9,049 nt of DNA from Ilumatobacter sp. Its GTDB lineage: Bacteria; Actinomycetota; Acidimicrobiia; Acidimicrobiales; Ilumatobacteraceae. Both the position numbers and the translations under genes were made by a program. Below the pieces are notes generated by a model. It was given only the letters and a program-made list of their open reading frames with translations, searched no databases and was not told where the DNA came from. Each line of letters starts with the position of its first letter. The stretch's first letter is position 1. The stretch covers positions 1-9,049 of the forward strand of contig JAJCXU010000460.1 of the NCBI GenBank assembly GCA_029263275.1. The letters run 5' to 3'. Shown piece after piece: positions 1 through 7,112 of this stretch.

Positions 1-578
1 ACGTAGTCGTAGCCCCAGATCCGGTCGATGAGCGTTTCGCGCGGCAGCACCCGCCCCGCGTTCGCCAGCAGCAGGTGGAGGAGTTCGAATTCCTTCAGCG
101 GCAACGCGAGATCGACCCCATCAACACTGACTCGATGAGCGTCGGGGTCGAGCGCGACGTCGCCCACTTCGATCGTGCTGCTCCCGAGCCCAACCGTCGC
201 GTCAGGCGTTTCCGGCGAACGTCGCAGTACCGCCCGCATGCGGGCAGTGAGTTCACGGATGCGGTACGGCTTGGTCACGTAGTCGTCCGCGCCCACCTCG
301 AGGCCGACGACCGTGTCGATCTCAGCACTCTTTGCCGTCACCATGATGATCGGCACTCGGCTTTTCTTGCGGATCTGTCTGCACACTTCGATGCCAGACA
401 ACCGCGGCAGCATCACGTCGAGTAATACGAGGTCGGGCGACACGGCATCGAATTGTTCGAGGGCCTCGACGCCATCGACGGCAACGTGCACGGTGAACCC
501 CTCGCGGACGAGACCGACATTGAGCGCCTCGACGAACGATGGCTCATCTTCCACGACGAGAATCACCGCTTCACTCAT
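1..578 (-). CDS. regX3: RegX3/PhoB-type phosphate response regulator (OmpR family), 3' end cut by window edge
   Basis: This is a DNA-binding response regulator that should activate Pho genes when phosphorylated by the adjacent kinase. I translated it directly: 192 complete codons are visible, starting MSEAVILVVEDEPS. The receiver domain (about residues 4-118) has the acidic pocket E10-D11, phospho-acceptor D54 (LVLLDVMLP), T81 and K103 in the VTKPY motif. A short linker (about 119-135) leads into a winged-helix effector domain (from about 136) with LKEFELLHLL and RETLIDRIWGYDY. RegX3 is about 227 residues long, so roughly 35 C-terminal residues, including the rest of the recognition helix and wing, lie outside the window. 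The ATG start overlaps the end of the kinase gene by 8 bases, which suggests translational coupling. PhoB or another OmpR-family name is possible, but the receiver-effector junction (KPYRIRELTARMRAVLRR), the kinase partner and the pst context favour RegX3/PhoP of actinobacteria. Confidence 0.93.
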   Translation of the reverse strand, partial: MSEAVILVVEDEPSFVEALNVGLVREGFTVHVAVDGVEALEQFDAVSPDLVLLDVMLPRLSGIEVCRQIRKKSRVPIIMVTAKSAEIDTVVGLEVGADDYVTKPYRIRELTARMRAVLRRSPETPDATVGLGSSTIEVGDVALDPDAHRVSVDGVDLALPLKEFELLHLLLANAGRVLPRETLIDRIWGYDY

Positions 579-1803
579 CGGGCATGCTCACTTTCGTCGG
601 CAACAGTGTTGTTCGGGACCCGCTCGGCGCCGTCTCGGCGGGTCGCTCCACGATAAGGCGTGCGGGCAGACGAAAGGCGAAGGTCGACCCTTCCCCTTCC
701 TTGGACTGGACCGACACGACACCGCCGTGGTTGTTCGCGACGTGACGGACAATCGCCAGACCCAATCCGGTCCCACCGGTCTGGCGGGCTCGGGCCTTGT
801 CGACGCGATAGAAGCGTTCGAACACCCGGTCGAGGTCGGCCGCCGGGATACCTACGCCTTGATCGGCGACCATCACTTCGACCCACCGCTCGTTCCGGCG
901 AATACGAACCTGCACCAGCCCACCATCATCGCTGTACTTCACGGCGTTCTCAACCAGGTTGCCGATCGCCGAACTCAACTGCGGTCGATCGGCACGGATC
1001 CACACCTGGTCCGGAGCCTCGATCGACTCGACCTCGACGCGACGGCCATCGGCCGCCATCCGGCCGCGCGCCACTGCCTCAGCGACGACGGTGTCGAGAT
1101 CGACGGCGTCGTCGAGGCGGTGACTCGACTCGATGCGTGACAGCTCGAGGAGGTCGTCGATCGTCCGGGCAGCGCGGTGCGACTCGTCGACCACTCGACT
1201 CGACAACGTGTTGATCATCGTGGGATCAGGCTCGTCGGCCAACATCTCCGCGAGTACCGCGATCGCACCGACGGGTGTCTTGAGTTCGTGGGAGATGTTC
1301 GCGACGAAGTCCGTGCGCATCGAGTCGATCCGGACGCGTTCGGAGATGTCTTCGACGGTGGCGACGGCCCCACCGTCTGGAATCGGCATGGCCTCGATGC
1401 TGAACGTCGTCTTGGGTGGGCCCTGCAATTCGACGATGGACCCCGCCGGCTCGCCGTTCTGAGTGTCGGTGAAGAGTTGCTGCAGATGCGCGTCAACGAT
1501 CACACCGCCGTGTGTCCCGATCAACGCATTGGCCGCTGCGTTGCGATACGTGGTCTTCAGCGTGGCGTCGCACATGACGACGCCCATCTGCAGGCGATCG
1601 ACAGCGCTCCGCAGCCCGCGTGCGAGTTCCGCGTCGGTCTCACGGTCGACATCGACCGACAGCGGGATGTCGTCTTTGAGCGGTTCGCCGTGCGACCCGG
1701 CCCGACCTCGATCATCACGCGACCGTCCCGCTCGACGTGCGATCAACACACCGATTGCGCCACCGACCACAACGCCGATCAGCAGGACGAGGACGAGCGC
1801 CAT
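571..1803 (-). CDS. senX3: SenX3-type phosphate-sensing sensor histidine kinase
   Basis: This is a membrane-anchored histidine kinase that probably phosphorylates the downstream RegX3-like regulator when phosphate is low. The protein is 410 residues, the usual SenX3 length. One hydrophobic segment (about 2-22) is followed by a basic stretch, so there is no sizeable extracellular sensor domain. A PAS-like region (about 64-155) precedes the dimerisation/phosphoacceptor domain with H172 in FVANISHELKTPVGA. The catalytic ATPase domain shows the N box (GNLVENAVKY, N286), G1 box (D314-QGVG), F box (FERFYR, 328-333) and G2 box (GGTGLGLA, 343-350). All catalytic boxes are intact. It starts with ATG 8 bases after the phoU stop and ends inside the first codons of the regulator gene. 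PhoR is the equivalent name in Streptomyces. As SenX3 lacks a periplasmic domain, input is thought to come through PhoU and the Pst transporter. Confidence 0.93.
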   Translation of the reverse strand: MALVLVLLIGVVVGGAIGVLIARRAGRSRDDRGRAGSHGEPLKDDIPLSVDVDRETDAELARGLRSAVDRLQMGVVMCDATLKTTYRNAAANALIGTHGGVIVDAHLQQLFTDTQNGEPAGSIVELQGPPKTTFSIEAMPIPDGGAVATVEDISERVRIDSMRTDFVANISHELKTPVGAIAVLAEMLADEPDPTMINTLSSRVVDESHRAARTIDDLLELSRIESSHRLDDAVDLDTVVAEAVARGRMAADGRRVEVESIEAPDQVWIRADRPQLSSAIGNLVENAVKYSDDGGLVQVRIRRNERWVEVMVADQGVGIPAADLDRVFERFYRVDKARARQTGGTGLGLAIVRHVANNHGGVVSVQSKEGEGSTFAFRLPARLIVERPAETAPSGSRTTLLPTKVSMPDE

Positions 1804-1811
1804 GTCAGGTC

Positions 1812-2552
1812 TCAGCCACCATCCGCGTCGACGCCGCTGTCGACGCCGGCATCGACGACGTCGGGCGGTTCGTTGTCGCTCTCCGCATATGGATGCGCAG
1901 GGACCCAGCCGTCAACGATGTAACGCACACGGTCGCCGACGTTGACCGCATGGTCACCGATGCGCTCGAAGAAGCGGGCGACCACGGCGAGCTGAACAGC
2001 AACCTGCAGGTCGATGTTGCCAGCAGCGTGGCTCTCGAAGATGATCTGGATGAACTGCCGCTGGAGATCGTCGAGATACGAGTCCATGTCGTGCAGTGCT
2101 GCGGCACGGGGGCCATCGAGGTTGAGATAGGCCTCGGTTGCTTCCTTGAACAGCACCGTCGCCTGGTCGCCCATCTTCTGGATGACGCCACGTAGGTTCG
2201 CGTCCAGTTCGTGGCCATAGATACGGCGTGCGGCTTTGCAGATGTTGACGCACAGGTCCGCGGAGCGTTCGACGTCGGCGATGATCTTGATTGCCGATAC
2301 CAGCGAGCGCAAGTCAGATGCGACGGGCGCCTGCAGAGCGATGACTCGGAAACAACGTTCCTCGAAGACGATCGATGTCGCGTCGTATTCATCGTCGCCC
2401 AAGATCACGTACTCAGCTGCCTCGAGGTCGCCATCGAGGAGGATCTGTGTGGAGCGCGGCACCAACTCGGTGACGCCGGCACTCATCCGGGCAATGCCTT
2501 CGCCGATCTCGGCCAATTGGTCATGGAAGTTCGATCGCAGTTCCTTGGTCAT
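1812..2552 (-). CDS. phoU: Phosphate transport regulator PhoU
   Basis: PhoU is a cytoplasmic negative regulator that connects the Pst transporter to the phosphate-sensing kinase. The protein is 246 residues and wholly helical in character, with two PhoU repeats. Repeat one carries the metal-binding type motif E95-RSA-D99, and repeat two the matching E196-RIG-D200-HAVNVGDRV. The start ATG shares one base with the pstB stop (TGATG), so translation is likely coupled to pstB. The final 27 or so residues (220-246) lie beyond the second helical bundle and are acidic and low in complexity, ending in a DVVD/AGVD/SGVD pattern. This tail is encoded by a short DNA repeat and looks disordered. In mycobacteria the PhoU homologues (PhoY1/PhoY2) are encoded away from pst; here the gene sits between pstB and the kinase, as an intermediate in the signalling chain would. 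Confidence 0.95.
   Translation of the reverse strand: MTKELRSNFHDQLAEIGEGIARMSAGVTELVPRSTQILLDGDLEAAEYVILGDDEYDATSIVFEERCFRVIALQAPVASDLRSLVSAIKIIADVERSADLCVNICKAARRIYGHELDANLRGVIQKMGDQATVLFKEATEAYLNLDGPRAAALHDMDSYLDDLQRQFIQIIFESHAAGNIDLQVAVQLAVVARFFERIGDHAVNVGDRVRYIVDGWVPAHPYAESDNEPPDVVDAGVDSGVDADGG
1827..1862 (-). repeat. Three imperfect 12-bp tandem units at the 3' end of phoU
   Basis: On the + strand the units read gtcgacgccgct, gtcgacgccggc and atcgacgacgtc, in register every 12 bases. They encode the four-residue repeats DVVD, AGVD and SGVD in the PhoU tail. The array stays in frame and lies just before the senX3 start. A recent local duplication in a disordered tail is the simplest explanation. 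Confidence 0.6.
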
Positions 2553-3496
2553 CAGCCGAACCGGCCTGTGATGTAGTCCTGCGTTTCTTGTTCACCCGGA
2601 TTCGAGAAGATCTTCTCGGTGGCGTCCATCTCGATCAGCTTGCCAGGTTTGCCTGTGCCTTTGATATTGAAGAAGCCGGTGCGGTCACTGACGCGCGCCG
2701 CTTGCTGCATGTTGTGTGTGACGATCACGATGTTGTAGCTCCTCTTGAGATCGAGCATCAGCTCCTCGATCGCCAACGTTGAAATCGGGTCGAGCGCCGA
2801 GCAGGGCTCGTCCATCAGCAGCACGTCGGGCGACACCGCGATCGCGCGGGCGATGCAGAGACGCTGCTGCTGACCGCCCGACAAGCTTGAACCGGGCTTG
2901 TCGAGCCGATCCTTCACTTCATTCCAGAGGTTGGCACCGCGCAGCGACTTCTCCACCAGCTCGGCCGCATCGGGCTTGCTCATGCGCCTCGAATTGAGGC
3001 GCTTGCCGGCAAGCACGTTGTCGGCAATCGACATCGTGGGGAACGGGTTGGGCCGTTGAAAGACCATGCCAATCTTGCGCCGCACCGCGACCGGGTCGAC
3101 GCCCGGACCGTAGAGGTCGTGTCCATTGATGACGACACTGCCCTGGACGTAGGCACCGTGGATGACCTCGTGCATTCGATTCAACGACCGCAGGAACGTG
3201 GACTTGCCGCAACCCGACGGCCCGATGAGCGCCGTGATCGACCGCGGGTTGATGGTCATCGACACGCCTTCGACAGCTTGGAAGTCGCCGTAGAAGATGT
3301 TGAGGTCGGTGACGTCAATGCGGTTGGGCAGGTCGACTGGTGCGTTGAGGTCGACGGCTGCCGACTGGGCCGTGGGAGTCGCCGTGTCGCGTAGGGAGTC
3401 GGTCATATGCGCTTCGCCATTCTGGATCGTCGGAGTCTGGGTCGACTGGTGCGGGTTGATGAGGTGGGGGGTGATGAGGCGGGCCGAACGGTTCAT
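2552..3496 (-). CDS. pstB: Phosphate ABC transporter ATP-binding protein PstB
   Basis: PstB is the ATPase that powers phosphate import through PstC/PstA on the inner face of the membrane. Counting from the chosen start (314 residues), it has Walker [10 protein letters not shown] (92-100), the Q-loop Q147 in VFQRPNPFP, the signature LSGGQQQR (205-212), Walker B VLLMDEP (225-231) and the switch H261 in IVTHNM. The PstB-specific RPNPFP motif and the ending YITGRFG are typical. I chose the ATG at 3496 because it overlaps the pstA stop as ATGA, has AAGG six bases upstream, and the following 30 codons keep a high third-position GC. The alternative ATG at 3406 gives 284 residues, closer to the usual 250-290, and has a weaker ribosome binding site. 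The same frame stays open far upstream, antisense within pstA and pstC, but that part is not real coding sequence. Confidence 0.95.
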   Translation of the reverse strand: MNRSARLITPHLINPHQSTQTPTIQNGEAHMTDSLRDTATPTAQSAAVDLNAPVDLPNRIDVTDLNIFYGDFQAVEGVSMTINPRSITALIGPSGCGKSTFLRSLNRMHEVIHGAYVQGSVVINGHDLYGPGVDPVAVRRKIGMVFQRPNPFPTMSIADNVLAGKRLNSRRMSKPDAAELVEKSLRGANLWNEVKDRLDKPGSSLSGGQQQRLCIARAIAVSPDVLLMDEPCSALDPISTLAIEELMLDLKRSYNIVIVTHNMQQAARVSDRTGFFNIKGTGKPGKLIEMDATEKIFSNPGEQETQDYITGRFG

Positions 3497-4587
3497 TTCA
3501 GACCTTGAGGCTTGAGGATCGACGACAGGATCCGCGCCGTGGTGAACAGCACCGCGACGATGATCACCAGCGTGAGCGCGGCGGCCCACGCTCGGTCGAT
3601 GCTGGCCGACGGCGGCAGGGTGGGGAACTTGTAGGCCTGGTACGTGTACACAGGCAGGGTGGTCATGCGGCCGTCGAGCGGGTTCCAGTTGGTCCCCTGC
3701 GCCAGACCCGCCGTGACGAGCAACGGTGCGGTCTCGCCAATGACCCGGGCAATGGCCAACACGACGCCGGTCAGAATGCCGGCGATGGCGGTCGGCAACA
3801 CGATCTTGGCGATCGTCTTCCACTTCGGTACGCCGAGGGCGTAGGAGGCCTCGCGCAACTCGTTCGGCACGAGGCGCAGCATCTCTTCGGACGCACGAAC
3901 GACGACCGGGGTCATCAGCAGCGTGAGGGCAATGGCGCCCGCCAGGCCCGAGCGGTGTCCGGGGCCGTCGATCAGGACGAACAGGGCGTAGGCGAAGAGA
4001 CCGGCGACGATCGACGGGATACCGGTCATGACATCGACCAGCCCCGTGACCGCTCTCGCGAAGCGGCCGTTGCCGCCATATTCGACGAGGTAGATCGCGG
4101 TGAACAAGCCGAACGGGACGGCGAACAGCGTGGTGAGTCCGGTGATGATCAGCGTGCCGACGATGCCGTGATATGCACCGCCACCTTCTCCGACGACGCC
4201 GCGCATCGTCTCGCTGTAGAACTGCCAGTCGAAGCGGTTGGACCCTTTGTCGACCACCGTCCACACCACGGAGATGAGCGGCAGCAGCACGAGGGCAAAC
4301 GCACTGGTGACGATCGCCGTCGCCAGGCGATCGGTCGCTTGGCGCGGCGACTCGACGATGCGCGCGACGGCATAGGTGCCGGCCACGTAGACCAGCAGCG
4401 TCACGATGACCCACCGCGCCCAGTTGATGCTTCCGGACGGCAACCAGCTCAGCGCACCGATGACGAACGACGCGCCGACGATGGCGAACATCCCGCGGCC
4501 GGCGAGGCTGCCCGAGGTGATTCGGTCGTTGTCGTTGGTCGGGGACTCGGTGTCCGACTCTGGTTGGTGTTCGGCGGCCAGGGTCAT
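3493..4587 (-). CDS. pstA: Phosphate ABC transporter permease PstA, with N-terminal extension
   Basis: PstA is one of the two membrane subunits of the high-affinity phosphate importer. The protein is 364 residues. The conserved permease core has its EAA loop, which docks PstB, at about 246-265 ([21 protein letters not shown] region), preceded by [19 protein letters not shown] and followed by [10 protein letters not shown], all typical of PstA. It is longer than E. coli PstA (296 residues). A polar N-terminus (1-28) leads into two hydrophobic segments at about 33-50 and 58-77, ahead of the segment at about 90-112 that corresponds to the usual first helix. The core helices lie near 145-168, 184-205, 215-232, 266-288 and 334-356. 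Its start overlaps the pstC stop by four bases (ATGA), and its own stop overlaps the pstB start in the same way. Confidence 0.95.
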   Translation of the reverse strand: MTLAAEHQPESDTESPTNDNDRITSGSLAGRGMFAIVGASFVIGALSWLPSGSINWARWVIVTLLVYVAGTYAVARIVESPRQATDRLATAIVTSAFALVLLPLISVVWTVVDKGSNRFDWQFYSETMRGVVGEGGGAYHGIVGTLIITGLTTLFAVPFGLFTAIYLVEYGGNGRFARAVTGLVDVMTGIPSIVAGLFAYALFVLIDGPGHRSGLAGAIALTLLMTPVVVRASEEMLRLVPNELREASYALGVPKWKTIAKIVLPTAIAGILTGVVLAIARVIGETAPLLVTAGLAQGTNWNPLDGRMTTLPVYTYQAYKFPTLPPSASIDRAWAAALTLVIIVAVLFTTARILSSILKPQGLK

Positions 4588-5558
4588 CCGTCAGCTCCTG
4601 AGAATCCGGCGTTGGCGATCTTTCGGGCAATGGCGTTGACGCCAAAGGTGATGATGAACAGCACGAGGCCAGTGGCGATGAGCCGATTGACCTCAAGTCC
4701 CGAGGACTCCGGGAACTGCAGCGCGATGTTGGCCGCGATCGTATTCGAGTTCGAGTTGGTGATGACGTTCCAGAAGTAGCCGTCAGCCGGCGAGAGGATG
4801 ATGGCGACCGCCATGGTTTCGCCCAGCGCCCGACCGAGACCGAGCATCGCTCCAGAGATCACGCCGGAGCGACCGTACGGCAGGACGGCCTGGCGAATGA
4901 CCTCCCAACGTGTGGCACCGAGGGCCAACGACGCTTCCTCGTGCAATCGCGGGGTCTGCAGGAAGACCTCACGTGAGATCGCCGTGATGATCGGCAAGAT
5001 CATGACCGCGAGCACGATCGCCACGGTGAGCATCGTGCGGCCGCTCGTTGACACGTTGACGTCGGACCCGAAGAACGGCAGAAAGCCGGCGTGATCGTCG
5101 AGCCATGGATACAACGATCGGGAGAGGATGGGGGCGAGCACGCCGATCCCCCAGATGCCGTAGACGACACTCGGAATCGCGGCGAGGATGTCGATGAAGT
5201 AGCCGAGGGTGTGCGAGAGCTTCTTCGGCGAGTAGTGGCTGATGTAGAGCGCCACGGCGATCGCGATTGGCGTGGCGATCAGCAGGGCCAGTGCCGAGAT
5301 GTAGATCGTGCCGAAGACCAGGGGGCCGACGTATGACACGAACGACTCGGTGTTGTCGAGCTCGCTCTTGTCTCCGGTGAAGGTCGGCAGGCCTTCCTTG
5401 AAGAGGAAGGTGGCGACAGCGGCGAGCGTGGCGAGGATCAGTGCAGCGGCACCGAGCGACAGGCCGTGGAACACTCTGTCTCCGAGTTTGCCGGTGTCTC
5501 CACCCAGGAAGTCGTCGTCCGGGGCGGGAGAAGACTGCGGTGCGGTGTCAGTGATCAC
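4584..5558 (-). CDS. pstC: Phosphate ABC transporter permease PstC
   Basis: PstC pairs with PstA to form the phosphate channel. The protein is 324 residues with six hydrophobic segments, at about 33-53, 80-105, 120-143, 175-197, 233-255 and 293-313. The EAA loop for PstB contact is at 207-227 ([21 protein letters not shown] region), and the strongly conserved [12 protein letters not shown] follows at 240-251. The motif [17 protein letters not shown] (121-137) is typical of PstC. A polar cytoplasmic N-terminus of about 30 residues precedes the first helix. The start codon is GTG, with GGAG nine bases upstream. The gene follows pstS after 116 bases that hold a stem-loop, and its stop overlaps the pstA start by four bases. 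Confidence 0.95.
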   Translation of the reverse strand: MITDTAPQSSPAPDDDFLGGDTGKLGDRVFHGLSLGAAALILATLAAVATFLFKEGLPTFTGDKSELDNTESFVSYVGPLVFGTIYISALALLIATPIAIAVALYISHYSPKKLSHTLGYFIDILAAIPSVVYGIWGIGVLAPILSRSLYPWLDDHAGFLPFFGSDVNVSTSGRTMLTVAIVLAVMILPIITAISREVFLQTPRLHEEASLALGATRWEVIRQAVLPYGRSGVISGAMLGLGRALGETMAVAIILSPADGYFWNVITNSNSNTIAANIALQFPESSGLEVNRLIATGLVLFIITFGVNAIARKIANAGFSGADG

Positions 5559-5596
5559 GAGGTGAGGCTCCGAGGACAGGATCGGATGAGTTGGGC

Positions 5597-5658
5597 TGGA
5601 ATGAAACGACGGCGTGGCCGACGTGTAACTGCGGGAGGTACACGTCAGCCACGGTCGT
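5597..5658 (-). terminator. Large stem-loop with T-rich tail between pstS and pstC (terminator/attenuator or mRNA processing element)
   Basis: On the transcribed (minus) strand the arms at 5658-5639 and 5627-5606 can pair over 20 positions: ACGAC/GTCGT, then a 2-base bulge, CGTGGC/GCCACG, one G-U wobble, and GACGTGTA/TACACGTC. The loop is 11 bases (5628-5638). The stem is followed directly by TTTCATT. It begins 16 bases after the pstS stop. The tail is T-rich but not a full T-run, so partial termination, or 3'-end protection of a pstS message, fits better than a complete stop, since pstC must still be transcribed. Confidence 0.75.
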
Positions 5659-5674
5659 CATCAGAGGAATTCGG

Positions 5675-6835
5675 TCAGCCTGCGACGCTGATCGCGTCGA
5701 TCGACTTCAGGATGTCGGCACGGACCTCAGGCGAGATCGGAGCTGAGCCGGCCGATGCGCCGGAGGCTGCCTGGCCCGCTTCGGAGCCGACGTAGGTCAT
5801 GAACGCCTTGACGAGGTCGACCGTCTCTTGGTCGGGGTACTCGAGGCACACGATGTGGTACGACACCAGTGCGATCGGGTACACGTCGGAGGAATCCGGC
5901 GTGCGGTTGACCTCGATGGCGAAGTCGAACTCATTGCGACCTTCGAGACGCTCAGAGGCATCGACGATGCGGCCTGCTGCTGCCGGGCTGAATTCGAGGA
6001 ATTCACCGCCGACGCCCACGGCTGCTGCCGGGAGGTCACCGATCTGCGAGGCGTCGGCGTAGCCGATCGAGCCTTCACCGGCAGCGGTTGCTGCCACAAC
6101 ACCGGAGGTGCCCTGCGCACCCTCGCCGCCGCCCGGGCCGTCGCCGTCCCACACTTCGATGGCACCGAAGCTCCACACGTCAGGCGCAGCCTGGGCCATG
6201 TAGTCGGTGAAGTTCTCCGTGGTTCCGGACTCGTCCGAACGGTGCACGGGGTTGATGTTGACATCGGGGAATTCGATGCCTTCATTCAGCGCCGCGATGG
6301 CCGGGTCGTTCCAGTTAGCGATCTCGTTGGCGAAGATGCCAGCGATGACGTCGGGCGTCAGGTTGAGCGTCGAACCCTCGATCTGCGGGAGGTTGTAGGG
6401 GATCGCGATCGGCGAGATGTAGTGCGGGAGGTTGATCGCGCCCTGCTCGCCGGCGCAGCGGTCCTTCGATGCTTCGAATTCCTCGTCCTTCAAGAAGGCG
6501 TCGGAGCCAGCGAAGCTCGAGCCGCCCGAGAGGAACAGCTCGCGGCCGCCACCGGAACCGATGGCGTCGTACTCGATGGTGGCGTCTTCGTTGATCGCCT
6601 GGAAGCCAGCCTGCCAACCTTGCATGCCAGCGGCCTGCGATGAGGCGCCAGCTCCAACGAGGGTGCCGCTGACGGTGGAGCCGGGAGCTGCCGTCTCATC
6701 TGTCGACTCGGCGGCCGGTTCTTCTGTGCTGTCTTCTGTGCTGGTGTCTGCGGTGTCATCGTCGCTGCCGCAGGCCGCGGCAACGAGAGTCAGGACAAGT
6801 GCTCCGGCAACGAGCCGGCGCTTGGGAGAGTTCAC
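5675..6835 (-). CDS. pstS: Phosphate-binding lipoprotein PstS
   Basis: PstS captures phosphate outside the membrane and delivers it to PstC/PstA. From the chosen GTG start the protein has 386 residues. It opens with a lipoprotein signal: basic NSPKRR, a hydrophobic core (8-21) and the lipidation cysteine C22 in LVAAAC. A low-complexity acidic Ser/Thr/Glu linker (about 24-54) tethers the domain. Phosphate-binding motifs follow: GAGASSQAAGMQGW (61-74), YDAIGSGGGREL (89-100), FAGSDAFL (108-115) and HRSDESGTTENF (198-209). An upstream in-frame GTG at 6880 would add 15 residues before the signal peptide, but it has no ribosome binding site, whereas 6835 has a good one. The PHO box upstream predicts induction by phosphate starvation, and the stem-loop after the gene suggests higher expression than its operon partners. 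Confidence 0.95.
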   Translation of the reverse strand: MNSPKRRLVAGALVLTLVAAACGSDDDTADTSTEDSTEEPAAESTDETAAPGSTVSGTLVGAGASSQAAGMQGWQAGFQAINEDATIEYDAIGSGGGRELFLSGGSSFAGSDAFLKDEEFEASKDRCAGEQGAINLPHYISPIAIPYNLPQIEGSTLNLTPDVIAGIFANEIANWNDPAIAALNEGIEFPDVNINPVHRSDESGTTENFTDYMAQAAPDVWSFGAIEVWDGDGPGGGEGAQGTSGVVAATAAGEGSIGYADASQIGDLPAAAVGVGGEFLEFSPAAAGRIVDASERLEGRNEFDFAIEVNRTPDSSDVYPIALVSYHIVCLEYPDQETVDLVKAFMTYVGSEAGQAASGASAGSAPISPEVRADILKSIDAISVAG

Positions 6836-6841
6836 GTTTTT

Positions 6842-6849
6842 CTCACTCC
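6842..6849 (-). promoter_or_regulatory. pstS ribosome binding site that decides the start
   Basis: GGAGTGAG on the minus strand is followed by AAAAAC and the GTG at 6835. This supports the start at 6835, directly before the lipoprotein signal peptide, over the in-frame GTG at 6880, which has no purine-rich stretch in front of it. Confidence 0.7.
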
Positions 6850-6915
6850 AGTGGGGAAAGGGGTTGGGGGATGTGTTCACGCTGTTGCTGCCTCAGATGG
6901 CAGCGAGCACGACGC

Positions 6916-6921
6916 AAGTTA
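6916..6921 (-). promoter_or_regulatory. Tentative -10 element (TAACTT) of the pst promoter
   Basis: TAACTT on the minus strand lies five bases downstream of the last PHO-box unit. Transcription would begin near 6909, leaving a leader of about 75 bases before the pstS start. The match to TANNNT-type actinobacterial -10 elements is good, but such short matches are common. No clear separate -35 is visible, as expected where a response regulator takes its place. Confidence 0.35.
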
Positions 6922-6926
6922 CGGAA

Positions 6927-6970
6927 CCGAGGTGAATCGGGCCGCCGCCTCAGGTGAACGTGAGATGAAC
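6927..6970 (-). promoter_or_regulatory. PHO box: 11-bp direct repeats for the RegX3/PhoP-type regulator
   Basis: On the minus strand two adjacent 11-bp units read GTTCATCTCAC (6970-6960) and GTTCACCTGAG (6959-6949). A third position (6948-6938, GCGGCGGCCCG) is degenerate. A fourth, ATTCACCTCGG (6937-6927), is again a good match and sits in the same 11-base phase. This agrees with the actinobacterial PHO-box half-site, roughly GTTCAYYYRGG, found in front of pstS in this phylum. It should be the binding site for the regulator encoded at 1-578, which would close a positive feedback loop. Confidence 0.85.
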
Positions 6971-7011
6971 GGTTTACGACGCGCGCACCAACACGTCATC
7001 GGCAGGTGATC

Positions 7012-7087
7012 CGGGGCTGAACAGCATCACGAATCGTTGGGTCGAGAGCGCAAACGCAACGCTTCGATGGGCGCAGCCTCAGCCCCG
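7012..7087. repeat. 9-bp inverted repeat with 58-base spacer between ppk1 and pstS
   Basis: CGGGGCTGA (7012-7020) and TCAGCCCCG (7079-7087) on the + strand are exact reverse complements. In a transcript reading through from ppk1 they could pair and enclose 58 bases. The outer copy touches the hairpin behind ppk1. No second support is visible, and a GC-rich match of this length may be chance. The rest of the gap (6971-7078) shows no gene or motif I can support. Confidence 0.35.
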
Positions 7088-7111
7088 TCGTGCGGCTCTC
7101 AGCCGCCCGAC
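7087..7111 (-). terminator. Hairpin directly after the ppk1 stop, without a T-run
   Basis: On the minus strand GTCG-g-GCGGCT-GAG-AGCCGC-a-CGAC forms a 10-bp stem with a single G-A mismatch and a 3-base loop. It starts one base after the ppk1 stop codon. No run of T follows (the next bases are GGGGCTGA), so it is not a standard intrinsic terminator. It may be a terminator of the T-less kind proposed for actinobacteria or a structure that stabilises the 3' end of the message. Confidence 0.5.
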
Positions 7112-7112
7112 T

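Noticed and set aside
486..500. A PHO-like half-site (GGTTCACC on the minus strand) inside the regulator gene
   Set aside because: It is a single unit within coding sequence (residues around GFTVH) with no adjacent 11-base repeat.
313..1140. Long + strand open frames over the regulator and kinase genes
   Set aside because: They are mirror frames of the regX3-like and senX3-like genes, which show complete catalytic motifs on the minus strand.
3497..4696. The upstream extension of the pstB reading frame to an ATG at 4696, giving 714 residues
   Set aside because: This stretch overlaps pstA and part of pstC in another frame and its translation is Arg/His/Pro-rich without domains. PstB begins at 3496 or 3406.
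3505..4779. A 424-codon open frame on the + strand, antisense to pstA and the end of pstC
   Set aside because: The product is highly charged, rich in Arg/Asp/Gly and has no recognisable domain. It is what high-GC codon bias on the opposite strand produces, and both genes beneath it are clear Pst permeases.
6836..6880. An earlier GTG start for pstS at 6880, adding 15 residues
   Set aside because: It has no ribosome binding site and would put polar residues before an otherwise standard lipoprotein signal. GGAGTGAG before the GTG at 6835 decides the start.
6974..7027. A 17-codon minus-strand open frame (MLFSPGSPADDVLVRAS) ending just before the PHO box, a possible leader peptide
   Set aside because: It has no ribosome binding site, lies upstream of the PHO box and predicted promoter, and would not be on the pst transcript. 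Nothing beyond an open frame supports it.
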